64,000 nucleotides of DNA from an uncultured Armatimonadota bacterium (GTDB lineage: Bacteria; Armatimonadota; Fimbriimonadia; Fimbriimonadales; Fimbriimonadaceae). The position numbers and the translations under genes are program-made. The notes beneath the pieces are model-generated. The model did not search any database, was not told the DNA's origin, and was given only the letters and a program-made list of their open reading frames with translations. The stretch is taken from contig CAIYLG010000014.1 of the NCBI GenBank assembly GCA_903927025.1, forward strand, positions 62,001-126,000. The letters run 5' to 3'. Positions within the stretch are counted from its first letter, which is position 1; each line of letters begins with the position of its first letter. This document shows positions 16,275 to 23,316 of this stretch, piece by piece.

Positions 16275-17082
16275 GATTCGATACAAGAATTCTGCCCTCG
16301 GCTTTCTCTGGTCCATGCTGAATCCGCTCATCACCGTTTTGGTGATGTCGTTCATGTTTTCGAACTTCCTGCATAAGGACACGCCCAGCGTTACCGCCTA
16401 TATCCTCGCGGCGTACCTTCCGTTCACGTTCTTTCAGCTCTGCCTTCTGGATTCGGCACAGTCGATCCTCATTGCGATGCCGCTGCTGAAGAAGATCTAC
16501 CTTCCACGCGAGATTTTGCCTATCGCCAGCGTGATCAGCAACTTCATCCACCTGCTCCTGGCGTTCTGCACGTTCTTCCTATATCTGCTGGTGGTGTATG
16601 TGTTCTTCCCTGGGGAGCATGGGCTTCGACAGTGGCCGTTTCAGATCGGTACGCTCCTCCTGCCTGTCCTTCTGCTGATCAACTTGGCTCTGTCACTTGG
16701 ATTGAGCTTCTTTATCAGCGCGCTCAACACGTTTTATGAGGACGTGAAGTACATCGTTGCGGTGGGCGTGTATCTGATGCTGTTCATGTGCCCGATCCTC
16801 TATTTCGAAGAGGACGTAGCGTTTTCCACCCTGAACAACCCTCAGCACTGGCACGGGTTGCTGTACAACGCGATGAACCTCAATCCGGTGTTCGCGCTGT
16901 CCAATGCGTATCGAAAGCTCCTGATTGCACCGAACAAGATCAAGGTGGATGGCCATCTCGTGGATCCGTTACCACTTGACTGGCGATATGTCGGCTGGGC
17001 AGCGATTGTGTCCGTGGTGATTCTCATCACCGGTTACAACACGTTCAACAAACTCAAGTGGAGATTTGTGGAGCGACCTTGA
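16204..17082 (+). CDS. wzm: ABC-2 polysaccharide export permease (Wzm/TagG type)
   Basis: The 292-residue protein has six predicted membrane helices and the family start REIRIRYKNSALGFLWSMLNP, in which a cytoplasmic amphipathic segment precedes TM1. The loop ALNTFYEDVKYIV and the C-terminal NLNPVFALSNAYRKLL are typical of O-antigen or teichoic acid exporters. With the next gene it should move a finished, lipid-linked glycan across the inner membrane. It overlaps the FKBP-like frame by 71 bases and the Wzt gene by four. Transcription could start at its own TAGAAT box. Confidence 0.85.
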   Translation: MLSELKELWKFRELLLTMVQREIRIRYKNSALGFLWSMLNPLITVLVMSFMFSNFLHKDTPSVTAYILAAYLPFTFFQLCLLDSAQSILIAMPLLKKIYLPREILPIASVISNFIHLLLAFCTFFLYLLVVYVFFPGEHGLRQWPFQIGTLLLPVLLLINLALSLGLSFFISALNTFYEDVKYIVAVGVYLMLFMCPILYFEEDVAFSTLNNPQHWHGLLYNAMNLNPVFALSNAYRKLLIAPNKIKVDGHLVDPLPLDWRYVGWAAIVSVVILITGYNTFNKLKWRFVERP

Positions 17083-17822
17083 GCATCGAACCGGCAATCA
17101 TCATCAAGGACTTGCGAAAGGAGTTCCTCCTCAGCACCTCGGGGGCGAATTCTCTTAAGACTGCGCTGCTTTGGTGGCGTCGACGCAAGAAGGTTCATCT
17201 GGACGTGCTCAAGGGAATCTCCTTTGAGGTGAACAAGGGCGAGTGTGTGGCGGTCGTCGGCCGAAACGGGGCGGGGAAGAGCACGCTGCTTGCGCTGATG
17301 GCGAGGGTCTACAAGCAGACCTCCGGGACGATTGAAATCCGGGGTCGCCTGGCGCCGCTTCTGGAATTGGGCGCAGGCTTTCACGATGACCTGACCGGTC
17401 TAGAGAACATTTACTTCAACGCCATCATCTTGGGTCTCACCCGAGAGCAGGTGCGAGAGCGGATTGACAAGATCGTCGAATTCTCGGAGTTGGGTGAACA
17501 CGTTCATTCCCCCACCCGAACGTTCTCCAGCGGCATGATCGCCCGCTTAGGCTTTTCCATCGCCGTCCATGTTGACGCAGACATTCTTTTGGTCGATGAA
17601 GTTCTTGCGGTAGGCGACTTTGAATTCGAGAAGAAGTGCTACGCCAAGATTGATGAGTTCCGGGCCAAGGGCGGCACGATCCTGGTGGTATCTCACAACC
17701 CAACGGCGGTGAAGCGGATTGCCGACCGCTGCGTTTGGCTTCACAAGGGCCACATCAAGATGATCGGTAAGCCGGAGGACGTGATCCCCGTTTACGAATC
17801 CACCTCCATGACGGTGGACTAG
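17079..17822 (+). CDS. wzt: ABC polysaccharide export ATPase (Wzt/TagH type), no C-terminal domain
   Basis: From TTG 17079 the protein has 247 residues. It shows Walker A VGRNGAGKST, RLAPLLELGAGFHDDLTG (the Gly/Glu-rich loop specific to polysaccharide exporters), signature TFSSGMIARLGFS, Walker B DILLVDEVLAVGD and the H-loop VSHN. It stops after the nucleotide-binding domain, so it lacks the carbohydrate-binding domain that Wzt uses to read capped O-antigen; TagH/KpsT-like exporters also lack it. TTG is preferred over the in-frame GTG at 17058 because GGAG lies 7 bases upstream and the four-base overlap TTGA is common here. Confidence 0.88.
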   Translation: MSIEPAIIIKDLRKEFLLSTSGANSLKTALLWWRRRKKVHLDVLKGISFEVNKGECVAVVGRNGAGKSTLLALMARVYKQTSGTIEIRGRLAPLLELGAGFHDDLTGLENIYFNAIILGLTREQVRERIDKIVEFSELGEHVHSPTRTFSSGMIARLGFSIAVHVDADILLVDEVLAVGDFEFEKKCYAKIDEFRAKGGTILVVSHNPTAVKRIADRCVWLHKGHIKMIGKPEDVIPVYESTSMTVD

Positions 17823-18727
17823 ATCCGCGGGGCGGTGAGGACGCGCCAGAAGCAGCCGGCCTGGGATTGCGCCCGCTTTGCTTTGACCGGAATCATCAGT
17901 ACCCAGATCAGGAGCCTCAGAAGGGCACCTAGGCGGTCCATCACCAGGCAAACGGTGGAAGCACTGGCTCCGTGGTTAATCTTGAAGTACAACTCCTTGC
18001 CTCGGTTGTAGCGAGTAATGCCCAGCGATGGGTCTTTGGCGCTGCTGGACCCTAAGTCGTGCACAAACGTGGCTTGGGGAACATAGACCAGGTCACCGTG
18101 GCGCTGAAGCCGCAAGCAAAGGTCGGTGTCCTCGCAGTAGAGGAAGTACCGCTCGTCGAATTCCTCAACGGGGGTGCCTTGGTTGGCCCTGACCATAAGG
18201 CTCGCGCCCATCACTTGGGCCGTGCGGCTAACGGCGTCGGTGGCGGCGAGCCGGTTCGTGGTCCAGTATGGACTCAGCAAGGCTGAAGTGGGGAAAGCCT
18301 TCTCCAAAAGTGTCTGCTCGCAGAACACTGCCCACAAGGTTAAGTTATTGGCGGTGCTTGCCTGAAGGCTCAGATCGGGATTGAGGAGTTTGCCGCCGGC
18401 GGCAACTATGTTGGGGTCCTTGAATGCGTCGGCTTGCGTGTCTATAGAGCCAGGATCGGCATAGGCGTCGCTGTTGAGAAACAGGACGAGATCCTGAGAA
18501 GCAGATCGGCATCCCAAGTTGTTCGCGGGGCCGAAACCGAGGTTTCGGTCGCAACGTATCAGCTTCACATGCGGAAATTGAGTCGCGACCATGTCCGCCG
18601 ACCCATCAGCCGAGGCATTGTCCACAACGATGACCTCATGATGCGCCTCAAGACACGCGAGGCAGCGCTGAAGCTTCTCTCGGGTGTTGTAGCTAACGAT
18701 AACAACGCTGACGCGCGTAGGAACCAT
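17819..18727 (-). CDS. Family 2 glycosyltransferase (rhamnosyltransferase-like)
   Basis: The 302-residue protein begins RVSVVIVSYNTREKL and has VIVDNASADGSADMV, NLGFGPANNLGCR and LFLNSDAYAD, the arrangement of bacterial rhamnosyltransferase-like GT2 enzymes. The catalytic-base region FDERYFLYCEDTDLCLRLQ is also present with its acidic residues. The C-terminal part has a hydrophobic stretch (ALLRLLIWVLMIPV), perhaps membrane associated. It converges on the Wzt gene with a four-base overlap, and probably adds a sugar to the glycan exported by Wzm/Wzt. No clear promoter or ribosome binding site precedes the ATG at 18727. Confidence 0.85.
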   Translation of the reverse strand: MVPTRVSVVIVSYNTREKLQRCLACLEAHHEVIVVDNASADGSADMVATQFPHVKLIRCDRNLGFGPANNLGCRSASQDLVLFLNSDAYADPGSIDTQADAFKDPNIVAAGGKLLNPDLSLQASTANNLTLWAVFCEQTLLEKAFPTSALLSPYWTTNRLAATDAVSRTAQVMGASLMVRANQGTPVEEFDERYFLYCEDTDLCLRLQRHGDLVYVPQATFVHDLGSSSAKDPSLGITRYNRGKELYFKINHGASASTVCLVMDRLGALLRLLIWVLMIPVKAKRAQSQAGCFWRVLTAPRI

Positions 18728-18835
18728 TTAAGTGCGAGTTGCGCTAGAGGCTCCTTCACACTGCCAAGAAACGGCAGGTTCAAAGGGATTCGTAGGCAAC
18801 GCTTGAAGCAGGATGGCAGAAAACCAAGGAGATGC

Positions 18836-18841
18836 TACAAT
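18836..18841 (+). promoter_or_regulatory. Candidate -10 box (TACAAT) for greA
   Basis: TACAAT ends 9 bases before the greA ATG, giving a leader of 2-3 bases. Confidence 0.4.
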
Positions 18842-18850
18842 AACCGTCCC

Positions 18851-19321
18851 ATGAGCAGGGAAAATCAAGTTACACGGGAGGGCTTCGAGAAGATGCGCAA
18901 AGAGCTCGAAGAGCTAAAAGGCCCCACCCGTCTTCGAATCGCCGACTCTATTCGCGAAGCAAAGTCTCACGGCGATCTGCGTGAAAACGCAGCCTACCAT
19001 GAATGCAAGCTCAACCAGTCTCGGCTTGAAAGCCGCATCGCAGAACTGGAAAAGGCTGTTCAACTCGCCAGGATCGTCGAGCGCCCCGAGGGTGAGGAGC
19101 AGACAGCCCATTTAGGCTCCAAGGTGCGCCTCTTGGACCTCGAATTTGATGACGAATTAGTTGTCACACTTGTCGGGAGCTTTGAGGCTGACCCATCGAA
19201 GGACCTGATCTCAATCGGTTCGCCGTTGGGAGAGGGAATCATCGGCAAGCAGGTGGGGTCCGAATTTGAGGTCGCCGCTCCTGCTGGGATTAGTCGCTAC
19301 CGAATCGTCGGAGTGGATTAA
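18851..19321 (+). CDS. greA: Transcription elongation factor GreA
   Basis: The 156-residue protein has the N-terminal coiled coil with VTREGFEKMRKELEELK and HGDLRENAAYHECK, whose acidic tip (D and E) enters the RNA polymerase secondary channel to stimulate transcript cleavage, and the C-terminal FKBP-like domain ending AAPAGISRYRIVGV. Length fits the usual 156-158. The frame is open upstream to 18434, but that extension is antisense to the glycosyltransferase and has no family similarity, so the ATG at 18851 is used. The TAA stop at 19319-19321 is followed after one base by the TTG of the next gene. Confidence 0.92.
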   Translation: MSRENQVTREGFEKMRKELEELKGPTRLRIADSIREAKSHGDLRENAAYHECKLNQSRLESRIAELEKAVQLARIVERPEGEEQTAHLGSKVRLLDLEFDDELVVTLVGSFEADPSKDLISIGSPLGEGIIGKQVGSEFEVAAPAGISRYRIVGVD

Positions 19322-19322
19322 G

Positions 19323-20009
19323 TTGAAGGCTCGGCTGCTTGGTCCTGCGGCGATAGGGGTTGTTCTGGCGGGATGTCAGAGCTCCGAACCCGTGGCTCAG
19401 CAGCCGATTCCCATTACGGTGCCCCGAAAGGTGACCGCCGTGGACAAGCCACGTTCCGTGACCCCGACGAAGATTGGACTTGTCGTGAGGCGCGGACTCC
19501 CAATTACAGTCGGCTTCGGCTCGCCCAGCAAGGCTTTTGATCCTTTCCGAGACCCCAAGCAGTTCGTCTCGGAATTCAATGACCTGCCTGCCAAGTTTGA
19601 GTACCCATACACCGCTCGAACTTGGGAAACCGGAAAGATGGGGTTGGGTGAGATACTGTATGACGGCGACCTTGTCGCAGCGGTCTATCACCAGGATCAG
19701 GTGACTCAGGACCGAGTCGACGAAATTGTCGCCGCCCACGGCGAGCAGATTGGCCGCTCTCGGCCAGATACGCTGGTGACCAGCAAGCGCGTGCAGTACT
19801 GGTTCTGGCAGATCGAAACCCAGCGGCTGATGATCTGCGCCTATCAGAAGGACCAGAAGGGAATCGAACTCACCGTGGCGATGGGAGATGAGGTCGTGAT
19901 GGATGGCCTTGGAATGAGCCCGGCACAAGCGGATATTGACAAGCGCAAAGTGGACGAAGCCGCGGAGAAGGGAACAGGCAAAGCCATTTCCACTGCCACC
20001 AAATCCTGA
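19323..20009 (+). CDS. Predicted lipoprotein of unknown function
   Basis: From TTG 19323 the protein has 228 residues. It starts MKARLLGPAAIGVVLAGC, a classic lipoprotein signal with lipobox LAGC. The mature protein has a Pro/Val-rich linker (about residues 20-45) and a mixed domain with GRSRPDTLVTSKRVQYWFWQ and QRLMICAYQKDQKG; no family is recognised. The C-terminus is Lys/Ala-rich. TTG is supported by GGAGTGGA about 5 bases upstream and by the signal peptide; the longer in-frame start at 19266 would run inside greA. It is co-transcribed with greA. Confidence 0.65.
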   Translation: MKARLLGPAAIGVVLAGCQSSEPVAQQPIPITVPRKVTAVDKPRSVTPTKIGLVVRRGLPITVGFGSPSKAFDPFRDPKQFVSEFNDLPAKFEYPYTARTWETGKMGLGEILYDGDLVAAVYHQDQVTQDRVDEIVAAHGEQIGRSRPDTLVTSKRVQYWFWQIETQRLMICAYQKDQKGIELTVAMGDEVVMDGLGMSPAQADIDKRKVDEAAEKGTGKAISTATKS

Positions 20010-20039
20010 ACCATTCGCAAGCTAGCAGGCGTATCTATA

Positions 20040-20207
20040 TCTAACCTGTAATTCAGGAGGTGGTGTATTACGATGGAATCGAACCGTACTCACCAGGGAA
20101 GCTGTGGGTTTTAGCGACCCGCAATGATCCGAGAAAGGGCTCGTCATGAACCCACTCCCTGGCAATTAGATAAAACGCTCCGGTAAGTCTGCCGGAGCGT
20201 TTTTTTA
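20040..20207 (+). ncRNA. Candidate structured RNA with intrinsic terminator
   Basis: No protein explains this 195-base gap before the convergent lysS stop. The strand can form a closing stem between 20050-20062 and 20153-20167, or alternatively pair CCAGGGA/GTGGGTT (20092-20110) with AACCCAC/TCCCTGG (20149-20162). A local hairpin TGTGGGT (20103-20109)/ACCCGCA (20117-20123) competes with the latter, and a third, ATGA..CGAG/CTCGTCAT, spans 20124-20147. The transcript ends at a strong terminator. AGGAGG at 20055-20060 precedes a 13-codon frame (ATG 20073 to TAG 20114; MESNRTHQGSCGF). It matches no RNA family I can recall; 6S RNA is possible given the long closing stem. Confidence 0.4.
20172..20206. 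terminator. Intrinsic terminator, bidirectional
   Basis: AAAACGCTCCGG pairs with CCGGAGCGTTTT around an 8-base loop and is followed by a T run on the plus strand. It closes the greA/RNA side and, with fewer T residues, lysS on the minus strand. Confidence 0.85.
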
Positions 20208-21758
20208 TGCTTCGTCAGTGGTCTGCGGGGCACCACCAGAAACTGGGCGCATGGTGGGGAACAGCAGCACTTCGCGAATGTGATCGGAGCCGGTAAGCAG
20301 CATTGCCATTCGGTCGATACCGATGCCGCAGCCGCCGGTAGGAGGCATCCCGCCTTCTAGCGCATAGAGGAACTCCTCATCGAGAGGATGCGCCTCATCA
20401 TCGCCTTTGGCACGTTCACTGACCTGTTGCTCAAACCGCTCGCGCTGATCGATGGGGTCGTTGATCTCTGAGAAGGCGTTGCAAAGCTCTCGGCCGCGCA
20501 CATAGCCCTCGAACCGTCTCGTCATTCTCGGATTGTTTGGATCCTTCTTGGCGAGAGGGGAAGTCTCGATCGGATAGCCGATGACAAACGTGGGCTGGAT
20601 GAGGGTCGGCTCGACAAACTTCTCAAGAAGCTTTTCGATGATGCCGCCTAGGTTGTGCTCGTTCTCGGTAGGAAGTCCCACCCGCTCCATTGCCTTGCGA
20701 GCGGTCTCCAGATCCTGAAGTTCCTCTCGCTTGACTCCAGCGAGGTCCTCGATGGCGGTGAGGAGGTCCAGACGTCGCCATGGCTTGCCAAAGTCGAGCA
20801 CCACGCCCGTTTCGGAGGCCTCGTGCTCCGAGACTTCAAGATCGGGGTCACTTGATATGGCAACCTGCGTTGTGCCGAACACTTCGGTGGCAACGTGGGT
20901 GAACATCTCTTCGACCAGGCACATCATGTCTTCCAGATTGCTGTAAGCCTCATAGAATTCAAACATCGTGAATTCGGGGCTGTGCCGGTTGCTGACGCCC
21001 TCATTTCGGAAGACTCGGCCAATCTCGTACACCTTGGGGATATCGCCACAGATAATTCGCTTGAGGTAGAGCTCCAGCGAGATACGGAGTTTGACGTCCA
21101 GCTCATAGGCGTTGTAATGGGTCAGGAACGGCCTTGCAGCCGCACCTCCGGCTTCCATTTGGAGCATCGGTGTTTCGACTTCAAGATAGCCGCGAGCGTC
21201 CATAAACCGCCTAACCGCTGCCGTCATTCGCATACGGGCAATCAGCGCCTTTCGTGCCTCAGGGTTGCAAATCAGGTCCAGGTGGCGATGGCGGTAGCGC
21301 GTGTCGACGTCGGCGAGACCAGAGAAGATGTGTCCATCTTTCTCCTTGCCCATCGGGAGGGCCTGCAGGCACTTGCTGAGCGGCGTCACCGAGGTGATGT
21401 GGATCGACTTCTCGCCCGTCTTGGTGACGAAAAGGAAGCCTTCGACGCCCACATGGTCGCCAAGGTCGAGGAGGTTGTACAGTTCCCAACCGGTTTCCCC
21501 GAGATCGTCCTTTCGGAAATAGCCCTGGATTTTGGCCTCACCGTCACTGAGGTGGGCGAAACCTGCCTTGCCCATCAGGCGGTACGAGACGACACGACCG
21601 GCAAAGGAAACCCGTTTTTCCTCTTCGAAGCCGTCAAGCATCTGCTTGGCGGAGTGGCTTCGGTCATATCGTTCGACCTTATACGGGTCGTGACCCAACT
21701 CGCGCATGCGCGCAAGCTTCTGAAGTCTGACTTCGCGGAGGGATAACTCTTCACTCAT
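20205..21758 (-). CDS. lysS: Lysyl-tRNA synthetase, class II
   Basis: The 517-residue protein charges tRNA-Lys. An OB-fold anticodon-binding domain comes first (VSFAGRVVSYRLMGKAGFAH near residue 50), then the class II core: motif 1 near VRRFMDARGYLEVETPM, motif 2 YEIGRVFRNEGVSNRHSPEF and motif 3 GCGIGIDRMAMLLTGS. The length is typical of bacterial LysS. ATG 21758 (MSEELSLREVRLQKL) is preferred to the in-frame ATG at 21884, which would add 42 residues with no family match. A TACACT box lies 11 bases upstream of the chosen start. Confidence 0.95.
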   Translation of the reverse strand: MSEELSLREVRLQKLARMRELGHDPYKVERYDRSHSAKQMLDGFEEEKRVSFAGRVVSYRLMGKAGFAHLSDGEAKIQGYFRKDDLGETGWELYNLLDLGDHVGVEGFLFVTKTGEKSIHITSVTPLSKCLQALPMGKEKDGHIFSGLADVDTRYRHRHLDLICNPEARKALIARMRMTAAVRRFMDARGYLEVETPMLQMEAGGAAARPFLTHYNAYELDVKLRISLELYLKRIICGDIPKVYEIGRVFRNEGVSNRHSPEFTMFEFYEAYSNLEDMMCLVEEMFTHVATEVFGTTQVAISSDPDLEVSEHEASETGVVLDFGKPWRRLDLLTAIEDLAGVKREELQDLETARKAMERVGLPTENEHNLGGIIEKLLEKFVEPTLIQPTFVIGYPIETSPLAKKDPNNPRMTRRFEGYVRGRELCNAFSEINDPIDQRERFEQQVSERAKGDDEAHPLDEEFLYALEGGMPPTGGCGIGIDRMAMLLTGSDHIREVLLFPTMRPVSGGAPQTTDEA

Positions 21759-21769
21759 TTGAGCCCTAG

Positions 21770-21775
21770 AGTGTA
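21770..21775 (-). promoter_or_regulatory. Candidate -10 box (TACACT) for lysS
   Basis: TACACT ends 11 bases before the lysS ATG; the predicted leader is about 4 bases. The -35 region is weak. Confidence 0.35.
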
Positions 21776-22171
21776 CTGTGCCTGGAACCGAAGCCGTAAA
21801 AAGGGACTGAACAGCAACTAAATTAAAATTAACGTTGTGTCTGCCTATTGAAAATGGCTGTAGCAGAAACGTCATCCACCACAAAAGATCTACTGTGATA
21901 GTAACAGACAGCCGCTCTCCACACGGAAACGTCTAGCTTCAGGAAAATCGCCTTTATCCTATTGCAAGTGATAGTGAAGCGAGTTAAAGTTGATGTAAGC
22001 GACGGCCCCGGTCGGCAACAAAGCGGGCGTCTAGTACGGTTGTTGCTTGGGTGACGAGTGATTCGAACAACGGCCCTGATTGAAGTTCGATATTTTGGCG
22101 CTCAAATGATCGGAGAGACAAAGCCAGATGCTTATCCGGTCGGGAAGGGGTTCTAACCTGCTTGTCTGACC
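21776..22171. other. Intergenic region between lysS and the str promoter
   Basis: About 400 bases hold no supported gene. The lysS side is A/T-rich (around 21818-21835). An 83-codon minus-strand frame at 21984-22235 crosses the str promoter, has no recognisable motif and is not accepted. Nothing else was identified. Confidence 0.5.
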
Positions 22172-22201
22172 TTGACAACGGCATAGGCGAGCGTTCATAC
22201 T
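22172..22201 (+). promoter_or_regulatory. Sigma-70-type promoter of the str operon
   Basis: TTGACA (22172-22177) and CATACT (22196-22201) are separated by 18 bases. It is the best -35 match in the window and drives a leader of nearly 200 bases before rpsL, unlike the leaderless style of other genes. Confidence 0.65.
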
Positions 22202-22314
22202 CCTTGATTGTCTGGAGGCATACGTCTCCGGTCAATTACGCATCAGGAGGCGCGGGCCGGGTTCGAAGGAACTACGTTACAACGCTATAAGCCAGGACTC
22301 ACGGAGTCAGTGTG

Positions 22315-22344
22315 CCCCTGTCGCGCAATGCGAAGGGGTTTTTT
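22315..22344 (+). terminator. Terminator-like hairpin in the rpsL leader
   Basis: CCCCT-g-TCGC pairs with GCGA-AGGGG around a five-base loop and is followed by six T. It sits between the str promoter and rpsL, so it must be read through, or regulated, for the operon to be expressed. Upstream hairpins (GGAG..CTCC near 22213-22230 and GACT..AGTC near 22296-22308) could form part of a switch. Confidence 0.65.
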
Positions 22345-22404
22345 GTTGCCAAACAACAGAAATCCCATAGGAAAAACAGATTAGGAAAATGCAAAGAGGT
22401 ATGA

Positions 22405-22809
22405 ATGCCAACCGTTAACCAATTGGTGCGCAAGGGACGCAACGTCCCGAAGGTGAAGTCAAAGTCGCCCGCATTGAAGAGCAACCCCTTCAAGCGCGGA
22501 GTCTGCACTGTCGTGCGGACGATGACCCCGAAGAAGCCTAACTCGGCTCTTCGGAAGACTGCCCGTGTGCGTCTGACCAATGGAGTGGAAGTTACGGCAT
22601 ACATCCCCGGAGAAGGCCATAACCTTCAGGAGCACTCCGTAGTGCTCGTCCGTGGCGGTCGTGTCAAAGACCTCCCCGGCGTGCGCTATCACATCGTTCG
22701 CGGCACCCAGCAGACTGCTGGCACTGCTAAGAGGATGCAGGGTCGTTCGAAGTACGGAACGAAGCGTCCAAAGCCAGGCCAGGTAGCTGCCGCAGGAAAG
22801 AAGAGATAA
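22405..22809 (+). CDS. rpsL: 30S ribosomal protein S12
   Basis: The 134-residue protein is the decoding-centre protein S12. Family motifs: [11 protein letters not shown] at the start, [17 protein letters not shown] containing the lysine of streptomycin-resistance fame, and [13 protein letters not shown]. It heads the str operon with a ribosome binding site AAAGAGGT upstream of ATG 22405. The leader before it contains a terminator-like hairpin at 22315-22344. Confidence 0.97.
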   Translation: MPTVNQLVRKGRNVPKVKSKSPALKSNPFKRGVCTVVRTMTPKKPNSALRKTARVRLTNGVEVTAYIPGEGHNLQEHSVVLVRGGRVKDLPGVRYHIVRGTQQTAGTAKRMQGRSKYGTKRPKPGQVAAAGKKR

Positions 22810-22833
22810 GCCGAAAGGTCTAAGAGAAAGTCT

Positions 22834-23304
22834 ATGCCAAGAAAAGGACCCGCAACAAAGAGAGTCACGCTTCCGGACCCAATTTATGGTTCGGAACTGA
22901 TGACCCGATTCATCAACCGCATGATGGTCGACGGCAAGAAGGTAACGGCCGAGAAGATTTTCTACGGCGCCATGGCCATCTGCGAAGAGAAGGCTGGCGC
23001 ACCGGCGATCGAGATCTTTGAGAAGGCGCTGCAGAACGTTATGCCCGCCGTTGAGGTTCGGCCTCGACGTGTTGGCGGTCAGACGTATCAGGTTCCAATG
23101 GAAGTCCGACCGGACCGACGACGAACCCTCGCTCTGCGCTGGATGATCGGAGCCGCTCGAAAGCGGTCCGGCAAGACGATGATCGATCGTCTTTCATCAG
23201 AGATTTTGGATGCCTACAACGGCACCGGAAGCACGATTAAGAAGCGTGAGGACACGCATCGAATGGCGGAGGCCAACAAAGCCTTCGCCCACTATCGTTT
23301 TTAA
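22834..23304 (+). CDS. rpsG: 30S ribosomal protein S7
   Basis: The 156-residue protein nucleates the 30S head. It shows [40 protein letters not shown] and the C-terminal [15 protein letters not shown]. Length is normal. It is 24 bases after rpsL and 12 bases before fusA, in the usual order S12-S7-EF-G-EF-Tu. In E. coli S7 represses this operon; no equivalent site could be identified in the short spacer here. Confidence 0.97.
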   Translation: MPRKGPATKRVTLPDPIYGSELMTRFINRMMVDGKKVTAEKIFYGAMAICEEKAGAPAIEIFEKALQNVMPAVEVRPRRVGGQTYQVPMEVRPDRRRTLALRWMIGAARKRSGKTMIDRLSSEILDAYNGTGSTIKKREDTHRMAEANKAFAHYRF

Positions 23305-23316
23305 CAAGGACGAATC

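Noticed and set aside
18434-18850. N-terminal extension of GreA by 139 codons
   Set aside because: The extension is antisense to a glycosyltransferase and GreA length is normal from 18851.
20073-20100. T-loop-like GGTTCGATTCC on the minus strand, suggesting a tRNA
   Set aside because: The five-base T stem does not pair and no acceptor or anticodon arm can be placed; the structure fits the plus-strand RNA better.
20895-21746. Plus-strand frame of 283 codons inside lysS
   Set aside because: It is the complement of lysS, whose class II motifs are complete.
21984-22235. Minus-strand frame of 83 codons between lysS and rpsL
   Set aside because: It crosses the str promoter and has no motif or ribosome binding site.
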